Below are positions 26,501-34,961 of a stretch of DNA of 58,977 bases, piece after piece (the stretch's first letter is position 1; each line of letters starts with the position of its first letter). Source of the stretch: Planctomycetota bacterium (GTDB lineage: Bacteria > Planctomycetota > UBA1135 > GCA-002748355). The stretch lies in contig DROQ01000131.1 of the NCBI GenBank assembly GCA_011321845.1, positions 1-58,977 of the forward strand, written 5' to 3'. The position numbers and the translations under genes were made by a program. A model generated the notes under the pieces. It saw nothing but the letters and a program-made list of their open reading frames with translations. It searched no databases and was not told the origin of the DNA.

Positions 26501-26843
26501 GGGCCTGGAGAGTATTGGCCCTGCTTGCCAGGCCCAAGTAGGCAAAGACCCTTCCGTTCCCCACAGGGAAAACCCCTCGCATCCGCTTCTCGACCCTTCC
26601 GCCTTCGGGTTGAACCAGGTGCTGCTGCCAGAAGGAGAGATCCTCCAGGGCCGGGATCTGTTCCGCGAGGCTGAGCTCGGGGCTATGTTCGATGCGCTCC
26701 CCCTTGGGGGGGGTGCTCTGGGGAGAGTGGCTCTGTCGGGAGCTGTGTTGCGCCCGGATCCCGCCGCAGAGAAACGGTACAGCCAGGAGGAAGGGGAGCC
26801 CAAGGAGGGTGGTTCTTGTCGAGAGGGAGGATCGTCCAAACAT
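23589..26843 (-). CDS. Large secreted glycosidase-like protein
   Basis: A 1084-residue exported protein. It begins with a signal peptide (LLGLPFLLAVPFLCGGIRAQ, cut near residue 31). The first ~300 residues look like a beta-sandwich (VFPVGNGRVFAYLGL, WVEIRNRGKSPRSAQLLLTWDQG). Residues ~310-760 have helical, Trp/Tyr-rich motifs typical of (alpha/alpha)6 six-hairpin glycosidases (DWKVLMTVQVSEPSGAVCSMIHNREVG, WYYRTTWDQDMLVERWPFLEACLKAM, SGDEPSLGG). The C-terminal region resembles a carbohydrate-binding jelly roll (GQGILRLGSTGGAKVFLNGQPI). Substrate and catalytic residues cannot be fixed. A long open frame on the opposite strand is a composition artefact. Confidence 0.75.
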   Translation of the reverse strand: MFGRSSLSTRTTLLGLPFLLAVPFLCGGIRAQHSSRQSHSPQSTPPKGERIEHSPELSLAEQIPALEDLSFWQQHLVQPEGGRVEKRMRGVFPVGNGRVFAYLGLASRANTLQALTGPRYRTLDPRSPKGHFGEMRLDLIERGQVLPLPAQSLWKVRGANIVISEDAEGDFGSPGALALSTINFAWKTSLQRWVEIRNRGKSPRSAQLLLTWDQGSVQAGLLTARDAGMGFEARLVSSRGGRAQGNQFRIDLGEIAPGASKSLVLSFQTKKADGNFPSAKVDQASFTKELGDSLAWWSNKLAGTTRIHTDRQDIQDLLEDWKVLMTVQVSEPSGAVCSMIHNREVGVRGSIGPVLAFLRYGMTRDARRILDYLYKATVVTGELRSSFPLDLDLSQAEAKLRSKGFSWDSIRFPQTEIPAWVLLMHEWYYRTTWDQDMLVERWPFLEACLKAMRGDKFGSFPTSGDEPSLGGAFFSLFPGRVGPNCFFPADTPNRRSRSFVNSVLYMMSINALSELGEDYDRKMAGASRKDEKFQSKKKDFYESFHIDYLQKMEAVFWLPKQKRFAPFRSPITFAPHTAPYGIPNLFPQWIGYTYAIGEKNRENLRSSLSALYLKDNRVGMTPTVGYAPGHLQGLLLYSLCDLEDGRRNDVLDALVDMAGPGGEWGELYDPEGHPVSSYNKEWPNRLSPMESGINIDAIYFALNGIRYVCSPGWSKKDQRFKLRLPNRSRWLSIKHIEHEGHLFDIFLDRVWKRNEGDKQDRTKKKRKLRFRISYDRINKDTAGVDAIDAAINVGQEVYVRYPTLQVPINETGSWPVDDDSFLPKRNGPGPFVPPPPTPKGNPRILYLATNPLAMPPQGAMILDIGLPLLPQQLANLLVDLRKNKRNFDTLLLGVGAMEPNRATFKTKAFWNHRMLVAAANAFTRLGGRIIHPGFLKTGSFVGPLFAKHLDDLDRLDFGAVAKAGGKVHFQSSSPILDLRAILKAKGKALPRGPWVMGIELPFFSPIAGQGILRLGSTGGAKVFLNGQPIVTRKVIREMVPDQDAILVPLRQGQNQLRVLVFQPGPEAKLSLRFTDMKGMPLGNQ

Positions 26844-27061
26844 TGCGGTACCAGTGGGGAATCAAATACGATGGAATCTTTCGGCGAGATTGCTAAGAAA
26901 CGGAAGTCGAATTTCAGCCTTCCTTTGTACCCTATGTTGCGGGCCAAAGAAATGGAAACCGGGTCCCGTTGGAGACCAGTGCGGCGAGAGTGGGACGCCC
27001 AGGGTGGCTTGGGACTCCCCAAAACCGGGTTCGGAGGGCGAAGGGCGGTGGGAACTCCTGA

Positions 27062-27817
27062 ATGTGTGCACTTCTGCTACTGAAACGACCCCTTCCCGGG
27101 TTTCGGTGGGTGGTCGCAGCGAACCGGGACGAAGACCCGCAACGTGCCGCCACTCCCCCGGGGCTCCATCTGAGGCGGGGAAGGAAGATTCTTGCCCCCC
27201 GGGATAAAAAAGCGGGTGGGACTTGGATCGGTGTGAACGAGAAGGGGCTGGGAGCCGCGCTCACCAATCTAGGTTCCTCTTCGGGCGAGAGCCCCTTTTC
27301 CCGGGGCCTTCTGGTATTCGACGCCCTTGGATGTTCCAGTCTGGCGGAGGCGGCTTCGCAGGCCCGGGCCAGGTTCGCCCAGTTCTCTTTCCAACCCTTT
27401 CGGCTGCTCCTCTTCCAAGGGGAGGACTGCCTGCTCCTGGAGTCCCACAAGAAAGAACTCCTGGAGACGCGATGCCAAGGGGATCTTCTTTTTTTCACCC
27501 ACCAGTATGCTCCGGGAGAGGCCGAGATCCCTGGGTTGGAGGACTGGAGATCCAGTCTCGGGGGTCAGGAGGTGGAAGACCTGATCTACCACCTCCAGGT
27601 GGTGCTGGCGACGGGGATGGGCCACGAGACCCAGGGGCATGGGAGTTTTCCCCTCTGCCATCTGGAGGGCAAGCATCGAACGGTGAGCTGTTCGATGATC
27701 GCCGTCCCGGATGAGATGCCGCATGGGCTGCGTTTTTTCCATTCCAACGGAGATCCTCTCAACAACGAACTTCTGGATTACTCGGTTCTTCGGAAACGGC
27801 TTGCCGGAGTTCGATAG
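27062..27817 (+). CDS. NRDE (TANGO2-like) family protein
   Basis: A 251-residue protein of the NRDE family. The start ATG 27062 gives Met-Cys, and Cys2 would be the N-terminal nucleophile if Met is removed, as in Ntn hydrolases. The name-giving motif is present as AANRDED (19-25). GGTWIGVNEKGLGAALTN follows, the conserved strand after it. The eukaryotic relative TANGO2 affects haem and lipid handling; the bacterial role is not established. It sits 41 bases before the 1203-residue repeat protein and diverges from the glycosidase-like gene across 218 bases. Confidence 0.9.
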   Translation: MCALLLLKRPLPGFRWVVAANRDEDPQRAATPPGLHLRRGRKILAPRDKKAGGTWIGVNEKGLGAALTNLGSSSGESPFSRGLLVFDALGCSSLAEAASQARARFAQFSFQPFRLLLFQGEDCLLLESHKKELLETRCQGDLLFFTHQYAPGEAEIPGLEDWRSSLGGQEVEDLIYHLQVVLATGMGHETQGHGSFPLCHLEGKHRTVSCSMIAVPDEMPHGLRFFHSNGDPLNNELLDYSVLRKRLAGVR

Positions 27818-27858
27818 AATACCCGTCCCCGCCCTTTTCCTTCGGTCAAGAGTTCTCC

Positions 27859-30800
27859 ATGGATACAAAGTCCCGCAAGATCCTCGCCCTCCTGCTCCCT
27901 CTCGTTCTCGGGAGTCTGCTCGTTTTTTCCTGGACGGGTGGGCTGTTGGGGGGGGGAGAGGAGGAACTCCTGGAACCAGTGCCGGAACCTTTGGGTTCCC
28001 TCAAGGCGAACTCTCCGGAAGAGGCACAGTTGGAAGCCAAACCGAAATCCGAGGGTCCTTCCCGAAGGGAGACGAACCAGGACCCCACCGCCTGCGTGGT
28101 GAAGGGCCAGGTCTTTCAGGCCGGGAGCAGGAGACCCGCCCCCTTCGTGGAGGTCGTGGCTCTGGATCGCCCCTCCGCCTTCCAGCAGATCGAGTTGCGC
28201 ATCCGGGACCTGCTGACCCGGGGATTCTTCGAGTCCAGGGACGTCCCCATTCCCATGGTCCTTGCCAGAACACGGGCGGACGCACAGGGACGGTTCGAGC
28301 TGAGGGGACTCCCCGCCGGCCGCGTCTATCTCGACGCGCGCTCCGATCGCTGGTACTCGCGAAGCCAGAGGGCGGCCCGGGTGGCCCGCGGGGAGCAGAA
28401 GAATGGGGTCCAGCTCTTCGTCTCCCCAGGGGCCCGCGTTTTCGGCACCGTCCGGGACCCTCGAGGGGATCCCCTCCCAGGGGCCCGCGTGGTGCTGCGG
28501 CCCGACGCCAACGCATTCCTCGCCCGTCTTTCGGAGCGGAGCTACCGTTGGGTCGAGACCCTGAGCGACAGCGAGGGGCATTACTCCCTCCCGGGGATCC
28601 CTCCAGGAAGGGGCTACGCCCTGACCGCCCTGCACCCCGAGATGGCTCCCGCCCAAAGGAGGGATCTGGAGATCCTTCCCGGGCACGCGCTCCAGGTGGA
28701 CCTGCGCGGCACAAGGGGAGGCGTCATCCGTGGACGTGTTCTGCGGGAGGGAGGTGAACCCGCCCCCTTTGTCCGGGTAGGCTTTGCCTACCTGGACTTG
28801 GCGAGGATCCTGTTCTCGGTCCATGGAGGCAACCCTGTCCGGAGTGACGCCGAAGGACGCTTCGAACTCCATGGAGTGGGAGCGGGGCTCGTGGCGGTGA
28901 CCGCGCTCCAGGAGGGCTATGCTCCTCCCGACCCCAAAACTCTCCTAATCGTGGAGGGGGGGAGCCAGACTCTGGACCTGGTGCTGGGGAAGGGCTGGTC
29001 TCTGAAGGGCAGGGTTGTCGACGAGAACGGCAAGGCCATGGCAGGGGTATCGGTGGTTGCTCGCAATTTCGAACAACCCAGGGGCCTGGACCTCGGGATG
29101 CTGGCCCGCCTGTATCCTGTTCGGACCACGACAGGCAGGGACGGCAGTTTCGTGATCCGCGGCCTCTCCTCCACCCGGGTCTTTGTCGAAGCCCGCAAGC
29201 GGGGCTATTTCCCGGGAAGGGCCTCGCGCCGGAAGGAACAGGGGGGTCAGCTCCTCCAACTGATCCTTGGCCGGGGGGGATTCATCCAGGGCAAGGTCAC
29301 CGGCAAGGACGGCATCCCCCTGGAGCGCTTTTCGGTGCTGGCCCTCCCCAAAAAAGGGCGAAGGCTGAGGATCGGCCCCGAGTGGGGGAGGCCTCCCCGC
29401 AAGGGAAACCCCTATGTGGACCGCAGCCCCTGGCTCGGAAGGCAGGTCAAGGAACTCAAGGATCCCCAAGGACGATTTGTCCTGGGCCCCTTCCCCTACG
29501 GCAACATCCAGATCACGGTCTACGCGCCGGGCTATCTGCGCATGAGCCGCGAGGTGGAACTGGGCAAGGGGAAGAAGCTCCCCGAACTCGCTTTCCCTCT
29601 TCAACCCGGTGCCCGTCTGAGGGGAAAGGTCTTGGCGGGAGGGAAGCCCCTCTCCGAAGCTCAGGTGACCTGGAGGAGGTTCCATGCGCCGCGGGGGCCG
29701 TCCTTTCTCCCCTTCCGCTTCGAGGGCGAGCCCGAGGACCTGGACCTCATGGGACTCTCGTCCTCCCTTTCCCATCGCTCCGTCCTTACCGACGAAGAGG
29801 GGCGCTTTTTTCTGGACGGGGTGGAGCCCGGGGAAATCCGGGTGACAGCCCGCCACCCCGACTGGGCCAAGCGCTCCCTGGGTCCCATTTCCGTCCAGGC
29901 TGGAAAGGAGAGGGGGGACCTCGTTCTCGAGATGATGCAGGGAGGCGGCATCGAGGGCAGGGTCCTGGGGCTCTCGGGACAAGGTCAAAGTGGGGCCATG
30001 GTGGTGGCCGCCTCCATTGCCCGGGGGGCTCTCAAGGCGACAACCACGAAGAAAGATGGGAGCTTCCAGATCCACGCCCTTCCCCCCGGTCCCTACCTGG
30101 TGTTCAAGACCCGCATCGACGCGACCCGAACGGATCTCTGGGCCCAGGTGGTCGGCAATGTTCGGCTTCGGGCCGCGACGGTCCGCGAAGGCAAGATCAC
30201 CCGCGTTCTCATCGAAGATCGAAGCGAAGGCGGAGTGGATCTCTATGGAAAGATCACGGCCTCGGGAAAGCCCGCCCCCGGCGCCGTCCTCACCCTTCTG
30301 GGGCAGGACAAGAAGGGGCCCCTCGGGATCGGAGTGCGTTCCGCCACGGCGGACGCTCAGGGAAACTACCGACTGCCCTCGGTGGTTCCCGGCCAGTACC
30401 TTGCGAGGATCACCAACTACACCCGCTCGCGACCCGTGGGCGCCCAGGTGGCTGTCGAGGTCCGAAAAGGTTTGCGCCGCCAGCGGCTGGACCTTCGCTT
30501 TCCCGACGCGGAGATCTTTGGAAGGATCGTGGACCCGGAAGGGAAGGGGGTCCCTGGCGTTCGGATCCGAGCCATCTCCGAGGATCGCCGCCTCCGGGGC
30601 ATCGGCCTTGTGGGGATGATCGCTGGGAACGCGGGGGCGGATCGGGACCGGAGCGCCGGGGACGGGAGCTTCCATCTCAACCGTTTGGCGCCGGGGAGCT
30701 GGACGGTTTCGGCCGAGCCGCGCGGGAATCTTGCGAACCGCTTCTCCAGTGCCGAACGCACCGGCCTTGTCCTCCGAGAGGGACAAAAGCTCGAGGGGAT

Positions 30801-31470
30801 CCGCATTGTCCTCCCGAGGGCGACCGTATTGGAGGGGGAGGTCGTCGATGGTTTCGGTCGGCCTGTCGCTGGCGCGCGTGTTTCCTTGCATCCTCAGGAT
30901 CCTGAAAAGGATCCCACGGCTCTTGCCGAAGCCGCTTTGAGGGGCAAGGCCCCGGCTCGAGCCCTCGCGGCTTCCTTCCGCAAACAGGGTCGAAGCGACG
31001 GTAAAGGCTTTTTCCGGATCCGGGGACTCCCTCCGGGGGCCTATCAGATCTCGGTGGAGCACCCCAAGTTGGTCAACCCCAAACCCGTCCCTGTACTGCT
31101 CCGGCTGGGCAGTCCGACCAAGGTTCGGATTCCCGTCGTCCGCGGAGGTCATGTCCGGGTGCGGGTCCTCGGCTGGGACGGCAGGACCCTCCCCCGAGGC
31201 AAGGTTCAGGTCCTGAACAGCGAGGGCAAGGAGGTCGGTCGGCGCAACCTCTTCAGCCTGCTACGGGGCCTCTTCGGCGGCGACAAGAAAAGCAGGGAGG
31301 AGTCCCGGTGGATCGACTGCGGCATCCTTCCTCCTGATCGCTACACCCTGGTGGTCCACCAGAAAAGCAAGGACGGTAAGACCCAGATTCGCAAACTGAG
31401 TCGGGTCCTGCACGAGGGAGAGGATGCCCGATGGGAGATCCAAGCCGAGGATCTCCAGGGGAAGAAATAA
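27859..31470 (+). CDS. Giant carboxypeptidase-regulatory-repeat protein
   Basis: A 1203-residue protein that is anchored or exported through one N-terminal hydrophobic segment (about 9-32). The rest is roughly ten prealbumin-like beta-sandwich domains of the CarboxypepD_reg type. Each has the pattern GxV.D..G.P..GA.V (for example ARVFGTVRDPRGDPLPGARV, LKGRVVDENGKAMAGVSV, IFGRIVDPEGKGVPGVRI) followed by T..DG.F.L.GL.PG (SDSEGHYSLPGIPPG, RSDGKGFFRIRGLPPG). Such tandem repeats act as extracellular binding or spacing modules. No enzyme domain is seen. It ends at a strong hairpin (31471-31492). Confidence 0.85.
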   Translation: MDTKSRKILALLLPLVLGSLLVFSWTGGLLGGGEEELLEPVPEPLGSLKANSPEEAQLEAKPKSEGPSRRETNQDPTACVVKGQVFQAGSRRPAPFVEVVALDRPSAFQQIELRIRDLLTRGFFESRDVPIPMVLARTRADAQGRFELRGLPAGRVYLDARSDRWYSRSQRAARVARGEQKNGVQLFVSPGARVFGTVRDPRGDPLPGARVVLRPDANAFLARLSERSYRWVETLSDSEGHYSLPGIPPGRGYALTALHPEMAPAQRRDLEILPGHALQVDLRGTRGGVIRGRVLREGGEPAPFVRVGFAYLDLARILFSVHGGNPVRSDAEGRFELHGVGAGLVAVTALQEGYAPPDPKTLLIVEGGSQTLDLVLGKGWSLKGRVVDENGKAMAGVSVVARNFEQPRGLDLGMLARLYPVRTTTGRDGSFVIRGLSSTRVFVEARKRGYFPGRASRRKEQGGQLLQLILGRGGFIQGKVTGKDGIPLERFSVLALPKKGRRLRIGPEWGRPPRKGNPYVDRSPWLGRQVKELKDPQGRFVLGPFPYGNIQITVYAPGYLRMSREVELGKGKKLPELAFPLQPGARLRGKVLAGGKPLSEAQVTWRRFHAPRGPSFLPFRFEGEPEDLDLMGLSSSLSHRSVLTDEEGRFFLDGVEPGEIRVTARHPDWAKRSLGPISVQAGKERGDLVLEMMQGGGIEGRVLGLSGQGQSGAMVVAASIARGALKATTTKKDGSFQIHALPPGPYLVFKTRIDATRTDLWAQVVGNVRLRAATVREGKITRVLIEDRSEGGVDLYGKITASGKPAPGAVLTLLGQDKKGPLGIGVRSATADAQGNYRLPSVVPGQYLARITNYTRSRPVGAQVAVEVRKGLRRQRLDLRFPDAEIFGRIVDPEGKGVPGVRIRAISEDRRLRGIGLVGMIAGNAGADRDRSAGDGSFHLNRLAPGSWTVSAEPRGNLANRFSSAERTGLVLREGQKLEGIRIVLPRATVLEGEVVDGFGRPVAGARVSLHPQDPEKDPTALAEAALRGKAPARALAASFRKQGRSDGKGFFRIRGLPPGAYQISVEHPKLVNPKPVPVLLRLGSPTKVRIPVVRGGHVRVRVLGWDGRTLPRGKVQVLNSEGKEVGRRNLFSLLRGLFGGDKKSREESRWIDCGILPPDRYTLVVHQKSKDGKTQIRKLSRVLHEGEDARWEIQAEDLQGKK

Positions 31471-31492
31471 GCTCCCCCGTTCCCGGGGGAGC
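31471..31492. terminator. Hairpin terminator after the repeat protein
   Basis: GCTCCCCC (31471-31478), loop GTTCCC, GGGGGAGC (31485-31492). It directly follows the TAA of the repeat protein and precedes the convergent end of the metalloprotease gene (31529). No T-run is visible. Confidence 0.65.
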
Positions 31493-31528
31493 CGGTGAAT
31501 GGATCTCAGAGGCCCGGAGAGTCCGGGT

Positions 31529-33283
31529 CTAGAAAAAGGTCGTCTTCCCGATGTTGGAGGCCGAGGAGAAGGATCCTCCTTTGAGCACGAGGATCTGGCT
31601 GAAGATGCTCTTGCCCTTGAGAGAGAGAGGCACTGGGGCTGAGAAGGTGCCGAGGCCTACCGCGTCGAGGGTCCCCGCCGTGATGGGGAGGAAGTTGAGG
31701 AGGACGGGGAGACCCTGGAAGCTGACCGTCTTGTTGTCCGGGGACACGATCAGGATCCAGAGCCCGCTGGGCTCGGAACCGAAGGTGTAGCTGATGGGGA
31801 TCACCCCGGGGAAGCCCAGGGCGGAGACCGTCATCCCGGCGGGCCGTGTCACCACGTAGTTCAGGTTGAGGGCGTTGCTGGGCCCGTTGCTGTTACTGAC
31901 GCGGACACTTACCGGACCGAGCTGGGTAGGGGCGGGCGCCTGGAAAGTCAGCTTGGTGTCACTGAAGGCGAAAAAGGTGGTGAGAGTCTTGGTTCCCACC
32001 TGGATCGATTGGACGCTGGAGAGGCCCGTTCCTGTGAGCGTCACGGTTCCACCGTTGTAGGCCTTGACCTGGCCAGGGCTGATGGTGCTGAGTTTGGGAG
32101 CGCTGGGATTGCTCAGACAACTGCGGGTGTTCTTGTAGGAAATGATCTGGTTTTTGCTGGTGTTCCCGAAGCGGGTGATGTCCCGCCCACAACCGCCGAG
32201 CCCGGAACACATGATCTTGCAGTCGTTCCCCGCGCTGTTGCAATGGCGGGCGCTCCAGTTGTGTCCCAACTCGTGGGCGACCAGGCCCGCGTTGGTCGTG
32301 ACCCGGGAGCTGAAGGCCTTGGAGGTTCCGTATCCCACCGTCTGGCTGCAGATGACGCTCAAATAGGCGACGCCGATCACCCCCGAGAAGGAACCGAGGC
32401 CGGTGAAGAGGTGCGCCACGTCCCGCTTGACTCCGCGGTGGTTGGCGTTCCAGTAGGAGCGGAATTGCGAGAGCCGGGTCCCGAGGTTCGAGGTGCTTCC
32501 ATAGACCCTGGAGGTCCGGACTATGATGGTGGTGATCTTGTAGGTGATGCCTACGTCCCGCTTGTAGATCGTGTCGACGGCGTTCATCACGGCCTGGACC
32601 TGAGCCTGGACCCTGGAGACGCTGGAGCCGAACCTTCGATAGAAATCGTTGTCGGCGTCGATGGCGATCTCGGCGACCTTGGTTGCGAGGATGGAGGGGC
32701 CGCCGGGCTGGATCTTGCCGGCGAGGAGGACCTCGGTGTTTCCACAGCGGACGTTCTGCTGGATGCTGTCCTTGCGGTCATAGACGATGTGCCGGTTTTT
32801 GGGGGCCTTGGGGTCCACTTCGGTCAGAGGCTGGATCCCGAGGAGCCGACCTCCGGGCATCAGGAGAGTGGCCGTCAATTGGCCACCGAAAAGGGAGGCA
32901 GCCACACGGCTCTCGGGGAGGCCCGAAACAAAACCCCGGTAGGTGATGGAGGGAGGGGTCTGGACCTGGTGGGTCCCCTGAGCGTCGGTGACGAGCAAGC
33001 GGAAGCCCTTGGTCCGCATGTCATGGGCGTAGAGGGAGAGAGTCCTGAGCTTTCCGTCCAGAACGACCTGGATCTTCATGGTCTTGGGCAGCGCTTGGGG
33101 AACCCGAAGGTCCTCGAGGATGGCCTTGGTGAGTCCCATGGCCTTCAGCTGGGCCGAGTTGGCCTGGTAGAGCCTGGGGCTCGGAATGGGGGAAGTTTGG
33201 ACCCTTTGGGCCATGAGCTGGGGGGAGACCAGGCCGAGGGTGAGGGCAAGCACACTAAGGCTGTGTTGCGGAAATGGTTTCAT
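31529..33283 (-). CDS. Secreted reprolysin-type metalloprotease with IPT domain
   Basis: A 584-residue exported zinc peptidase. The signal peptide ends near MAQ (25). A propeptide-like region covers about 30-195 and the catalytic domain about 200-395. The zinc motif is HELGHNWSARH, with H337, H341 and H347 as ligands and E338 as base, which is the HExxHxxxxxH metzincin signature. A Met-turn follows (KIMCSG, M358), and paired cysteines suggest disulfides. Residues ~400-480 form an IPT/TIG immunoglobulin-like domain (LSTISPGQVKAYNGGTVTLTG), then an unassigned beta-rich tail. M12B (ADAM-like) peptidases are best known from eukaryotes. Confidence 0.88.
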   Translation of the reverse strand: MKPFPQHSLSVLALTLGLVSPQLMAQRVQTSPIPSPRLYQANSAQLKAMGLTKAILEDLRVPQALPKTMKIQVVLDGKLRTLSLYAHDMRTKGFRLLVTDAQGTHQVQTPPSITYRGFVSGLPESRVAASLFGGQLTATLLMPGGRLLGIQPLTEVDPKAPKNRHIVYDRKDSIQQNVRCGNTEVLLAGKIQPGGPSILATKVAEIAIDADNDFYRRFGSSVSRVQAQVQAVMNAVDTIYKRDVGITYKITTIIVRTSRVYGSTSNLGTRLSQFRSYWNANHRGVKRDVAHLFTGLGSFSGVIGVAYLSVICSQTVGYGTSKAFSSRVTTNAGLVAHELGHNWSARHCNSAGNDCKIMCSGLGGCGRDITRFGNTSKNQIISYKNTRSCLSNPSAPKLSTISPGQVKAYNGGTVTLTGTGLSSVQSIQVGTKTLTTFFAFSDTKLTFQAPAPTQLGPVSVRVSNSNGPSNALNLNYVVTRPAGMTVSALGFPGVIPISYTFGSEPSGLWILIVSPDNKTVSFQGLPVLLNFLPITAGTLDAVGLGTFSAPVPLSLKGKSIFSQILVLKGGSFSSASNIGKTTFF

Positions 33284-33505
33284 CGAAGACTCCGTTTGGA
33301 AACGTTGGAGGAAAAGAAAATGGGGACAAGAAGGCTATACGAGAAAGGGGAGGATCCTGAGAGGTTCTGGAATCTCTTTGCCGGCCCCGTCGATGGATCC
33401 GACGAAAAGAGATTCTTTACTGTAAATGAGCTTGAGGGACCTCGCAAATGGCTAGAGCTGGGGATTTCCCATTTTTCCCCCTGGGGATTGGAGTAATATG
33501 GGTCC

Positions 33506-34498
33506 ATGGATGGATCTTCCGGTACCAAGGCGACGCGAAGGAAGAGGGCGATGAAGGCGCTCTCCAACGTCCCCTTCTTTCCCAGCTTGATCACGCTTGG
33601 GAACGCCTTTTGTGGTTTTCTGGCCATCATCAAGATCACCGACGCGGCCTTCCTTGTCGGTTCCCGACCCCTTACGGCGGCCTTGCAACCCGAAGTCTTC
33701 GCTCGGATCGAGACTGCCGGCCTCCTGATTTTCCTGGCGATGATCTTTGATGCCCTGGACGGGAAGGTCGCCCGGCTCACGGATCAAACCACCGACTTCG
33801 GGGCGCAGCTCGACAGCCTCGCCGATGTGATCACCTTCGGGGTCGCGCCGGCGGTGCTCGCCAAGTTCATGGTGGACCTCCACCAACCTCCTCATGGCGA
33901 TCTTCTCCCCAGCCACCCCAAGTTCTACTACCTCTGCGCGGCCCTCTTCGCCCTCTTCGCCGTGATGCGCCTTGCCAGGTTCAACGTGGAGACTCCCAGC
34001 CATTCTGAAGAAGCCCACCGGGAATTCTCCGGACTCCCCACTCCGGCCGCGGCCGCCGCCATCGTCTCCCTCCTCCTCTTCATCTGCGCCCAGACCGACA
34101 ACAGGGAGATCACGAACCTTCTCTTTTCCCCGACGATCTACAACAGCCTCATCCGTTTTCTCCCCCTCGTCCTCTTTTTGACCGGCCTGCTGATGATCAG
34201 CACCCTCCCCTATCCCCATTTCATGAACACCGTCTTCAGAGGAAGAAAATCCTTTCCCTTCCTCGCCCTGGCCGTGTTCGTGTTGATCCTGGGGGCCTTG
34301 GAATGGCGCATCGTTCTGCTTTCGCTCTGTGCCCTCTATCTCCTGACCGGTCCCGTCATCGGCATCTTCCGCCTCTTCTTTGGCGGGAAGGACTCCGGAG
34401 GGGATGGGGAACTCGATGAGGAGGTCGAGGAAGAAGATCCAGGTGGGCAGGGTACCTCCCAGGTCTTGCGGAGGATCGAGCCTGGGCCGAGGGCGTAA
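33506..34498 (+). CDS. pssA: CDP-diacylglycerol-serine O-phosphatidyltransferase
   Basis: A 330-residue membrane enzyme that makes phosphatidylserine from CDP-diacylglycerol and serine. The CDP-alcohol phosphatidyltransferase motif is complete, DGKVARLTDQTTDFGAQLDSLAD, that is DG-x2-AR-x8-G-x3-D-x3-D. About seven hydrophobic segments surround it. N-terminal PFFPSLITLGNAFCGF is typical of the PssA subgroup. A charged C-terminal tail (GGDGELDEEVEEEDPGG) is extra. It heads a plus-strand cluster; the stop at 34496-34498 is one base before the folK start. Confidence 0.93.
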   Translation: MDGSSGTKATRRKRAMKALSNVPFFPSLITLGNAFCGFLAIIKITDAAFLVGSRPLTAALQPEVFARIETAGLLIFLAMIFDALDGKVARLTDQTTDFGAQLDSLADVITFGVAPAVLAKFMVDLHQPPHGDLLPSHPKFYYLCAALFALFAVMRLARFNVETPSHSEEAHREFSGLPTPAAAAAIVSLLLFICAQTDNREITNLLFSPTIYNSLIRFLPLVLFLTGLLMISTLPYPHFMNTVFRGRKSFPFLALAVFVLILGALEWRIVLLSLCALYLLTGPVIGIFRLFFGGKDSGGDGELDEEVEEEDPGGQGTSQVLRRIEPGPRA

Positions 34499-34499
34499 G

Positions 34500-34961
34500 A
34501 TGGCTCGGAGGGTTCTCGTGGCGCTCGGATCCAACCTGGGGGATCGGGAGGCCGAGCTGGACCAGGCGAGGGGACATCTCCAGGATCAGGGTCTGCAATG
34601 TCTGGAACGAAGCCAGGTGCACGAGCTTCCTCCCTATGGGGATCCCTTTGGGCCGAGCTACCTGAATCAGGTCCTTCTCTATTCCAGCCCACACGACCCC
34701 TGGAGGCTCCTGGAGTTGGCCAAGGATTGGGAGCGGAGCCGGGGTCGGGTCCCGACACCCCGGAACGGACCCCGACCCATCGACGTGGATCTCCTGGCTT
34801 TCGAGGGGGTTCGGGTGACCAGCCCCAGGCTCACTCTTCCGCATCCGCGGCTCGGGGGGCGAACTTTTTTGTTGCCTCTGCTCAGCGAGATCCCTTCCGG
34901 GGCCGGGACTCTGGAGCGGATCCTCAGGCCTCATGAGGCTGGGAGGTGTCTCGCGCCATGA
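34500..34961 (+). CDS. folK: 2-amino-4-hydroxy-6-hydroxymethyldihydropteridine pyrophosphokinase
   Basis: A 153-residue folate-pathway kinase (HPPK) that transfers pyrophosphate from ATP to the pterin. ALGSNLGDREAEL lies at the N-terminus. The signature NGPRPIDVDLL, the magnesium-binding DxD motif of HPPK, is followed by LPHPRLGGRTFLLPLL. Length fits the family. The ATG at 34500 comes directly after pssA, and the stop overlaps the panC start as ATGA. Other folate genes are not in the window. Confidence 0.93.
   Translation: MARRVLVALGSNLGDREAELDQARGHLQDQGLQCLERSQVHELPPYGDPFGPSYLNQVLLYSSPHDPWRLLELAKDWERSRGRVPTPRNGPRPIDVDLLAFEGVRVTSPRLTLPHPRLGGRTFLLPLLSEIPSGAGTLERILRPHEAGRCLAP

Noticed and set aside
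23940-27083. 1047-codon plus-strand frame opposite the glycosidase-like gene
   Set aside because: It lies almost wholly antisense to a gene with a signal peptide and domain-like motifs. Its own peptide is Gly/Glu/Val-rich without recognisable motifs, as expected from GC-rich antisense frames.
28945-31152. 735-codon minus-strand frame opposite the repeat protein
   Set aside because: Antisense of a protein with regular beta-domain repeats; no start site or homologous motif.
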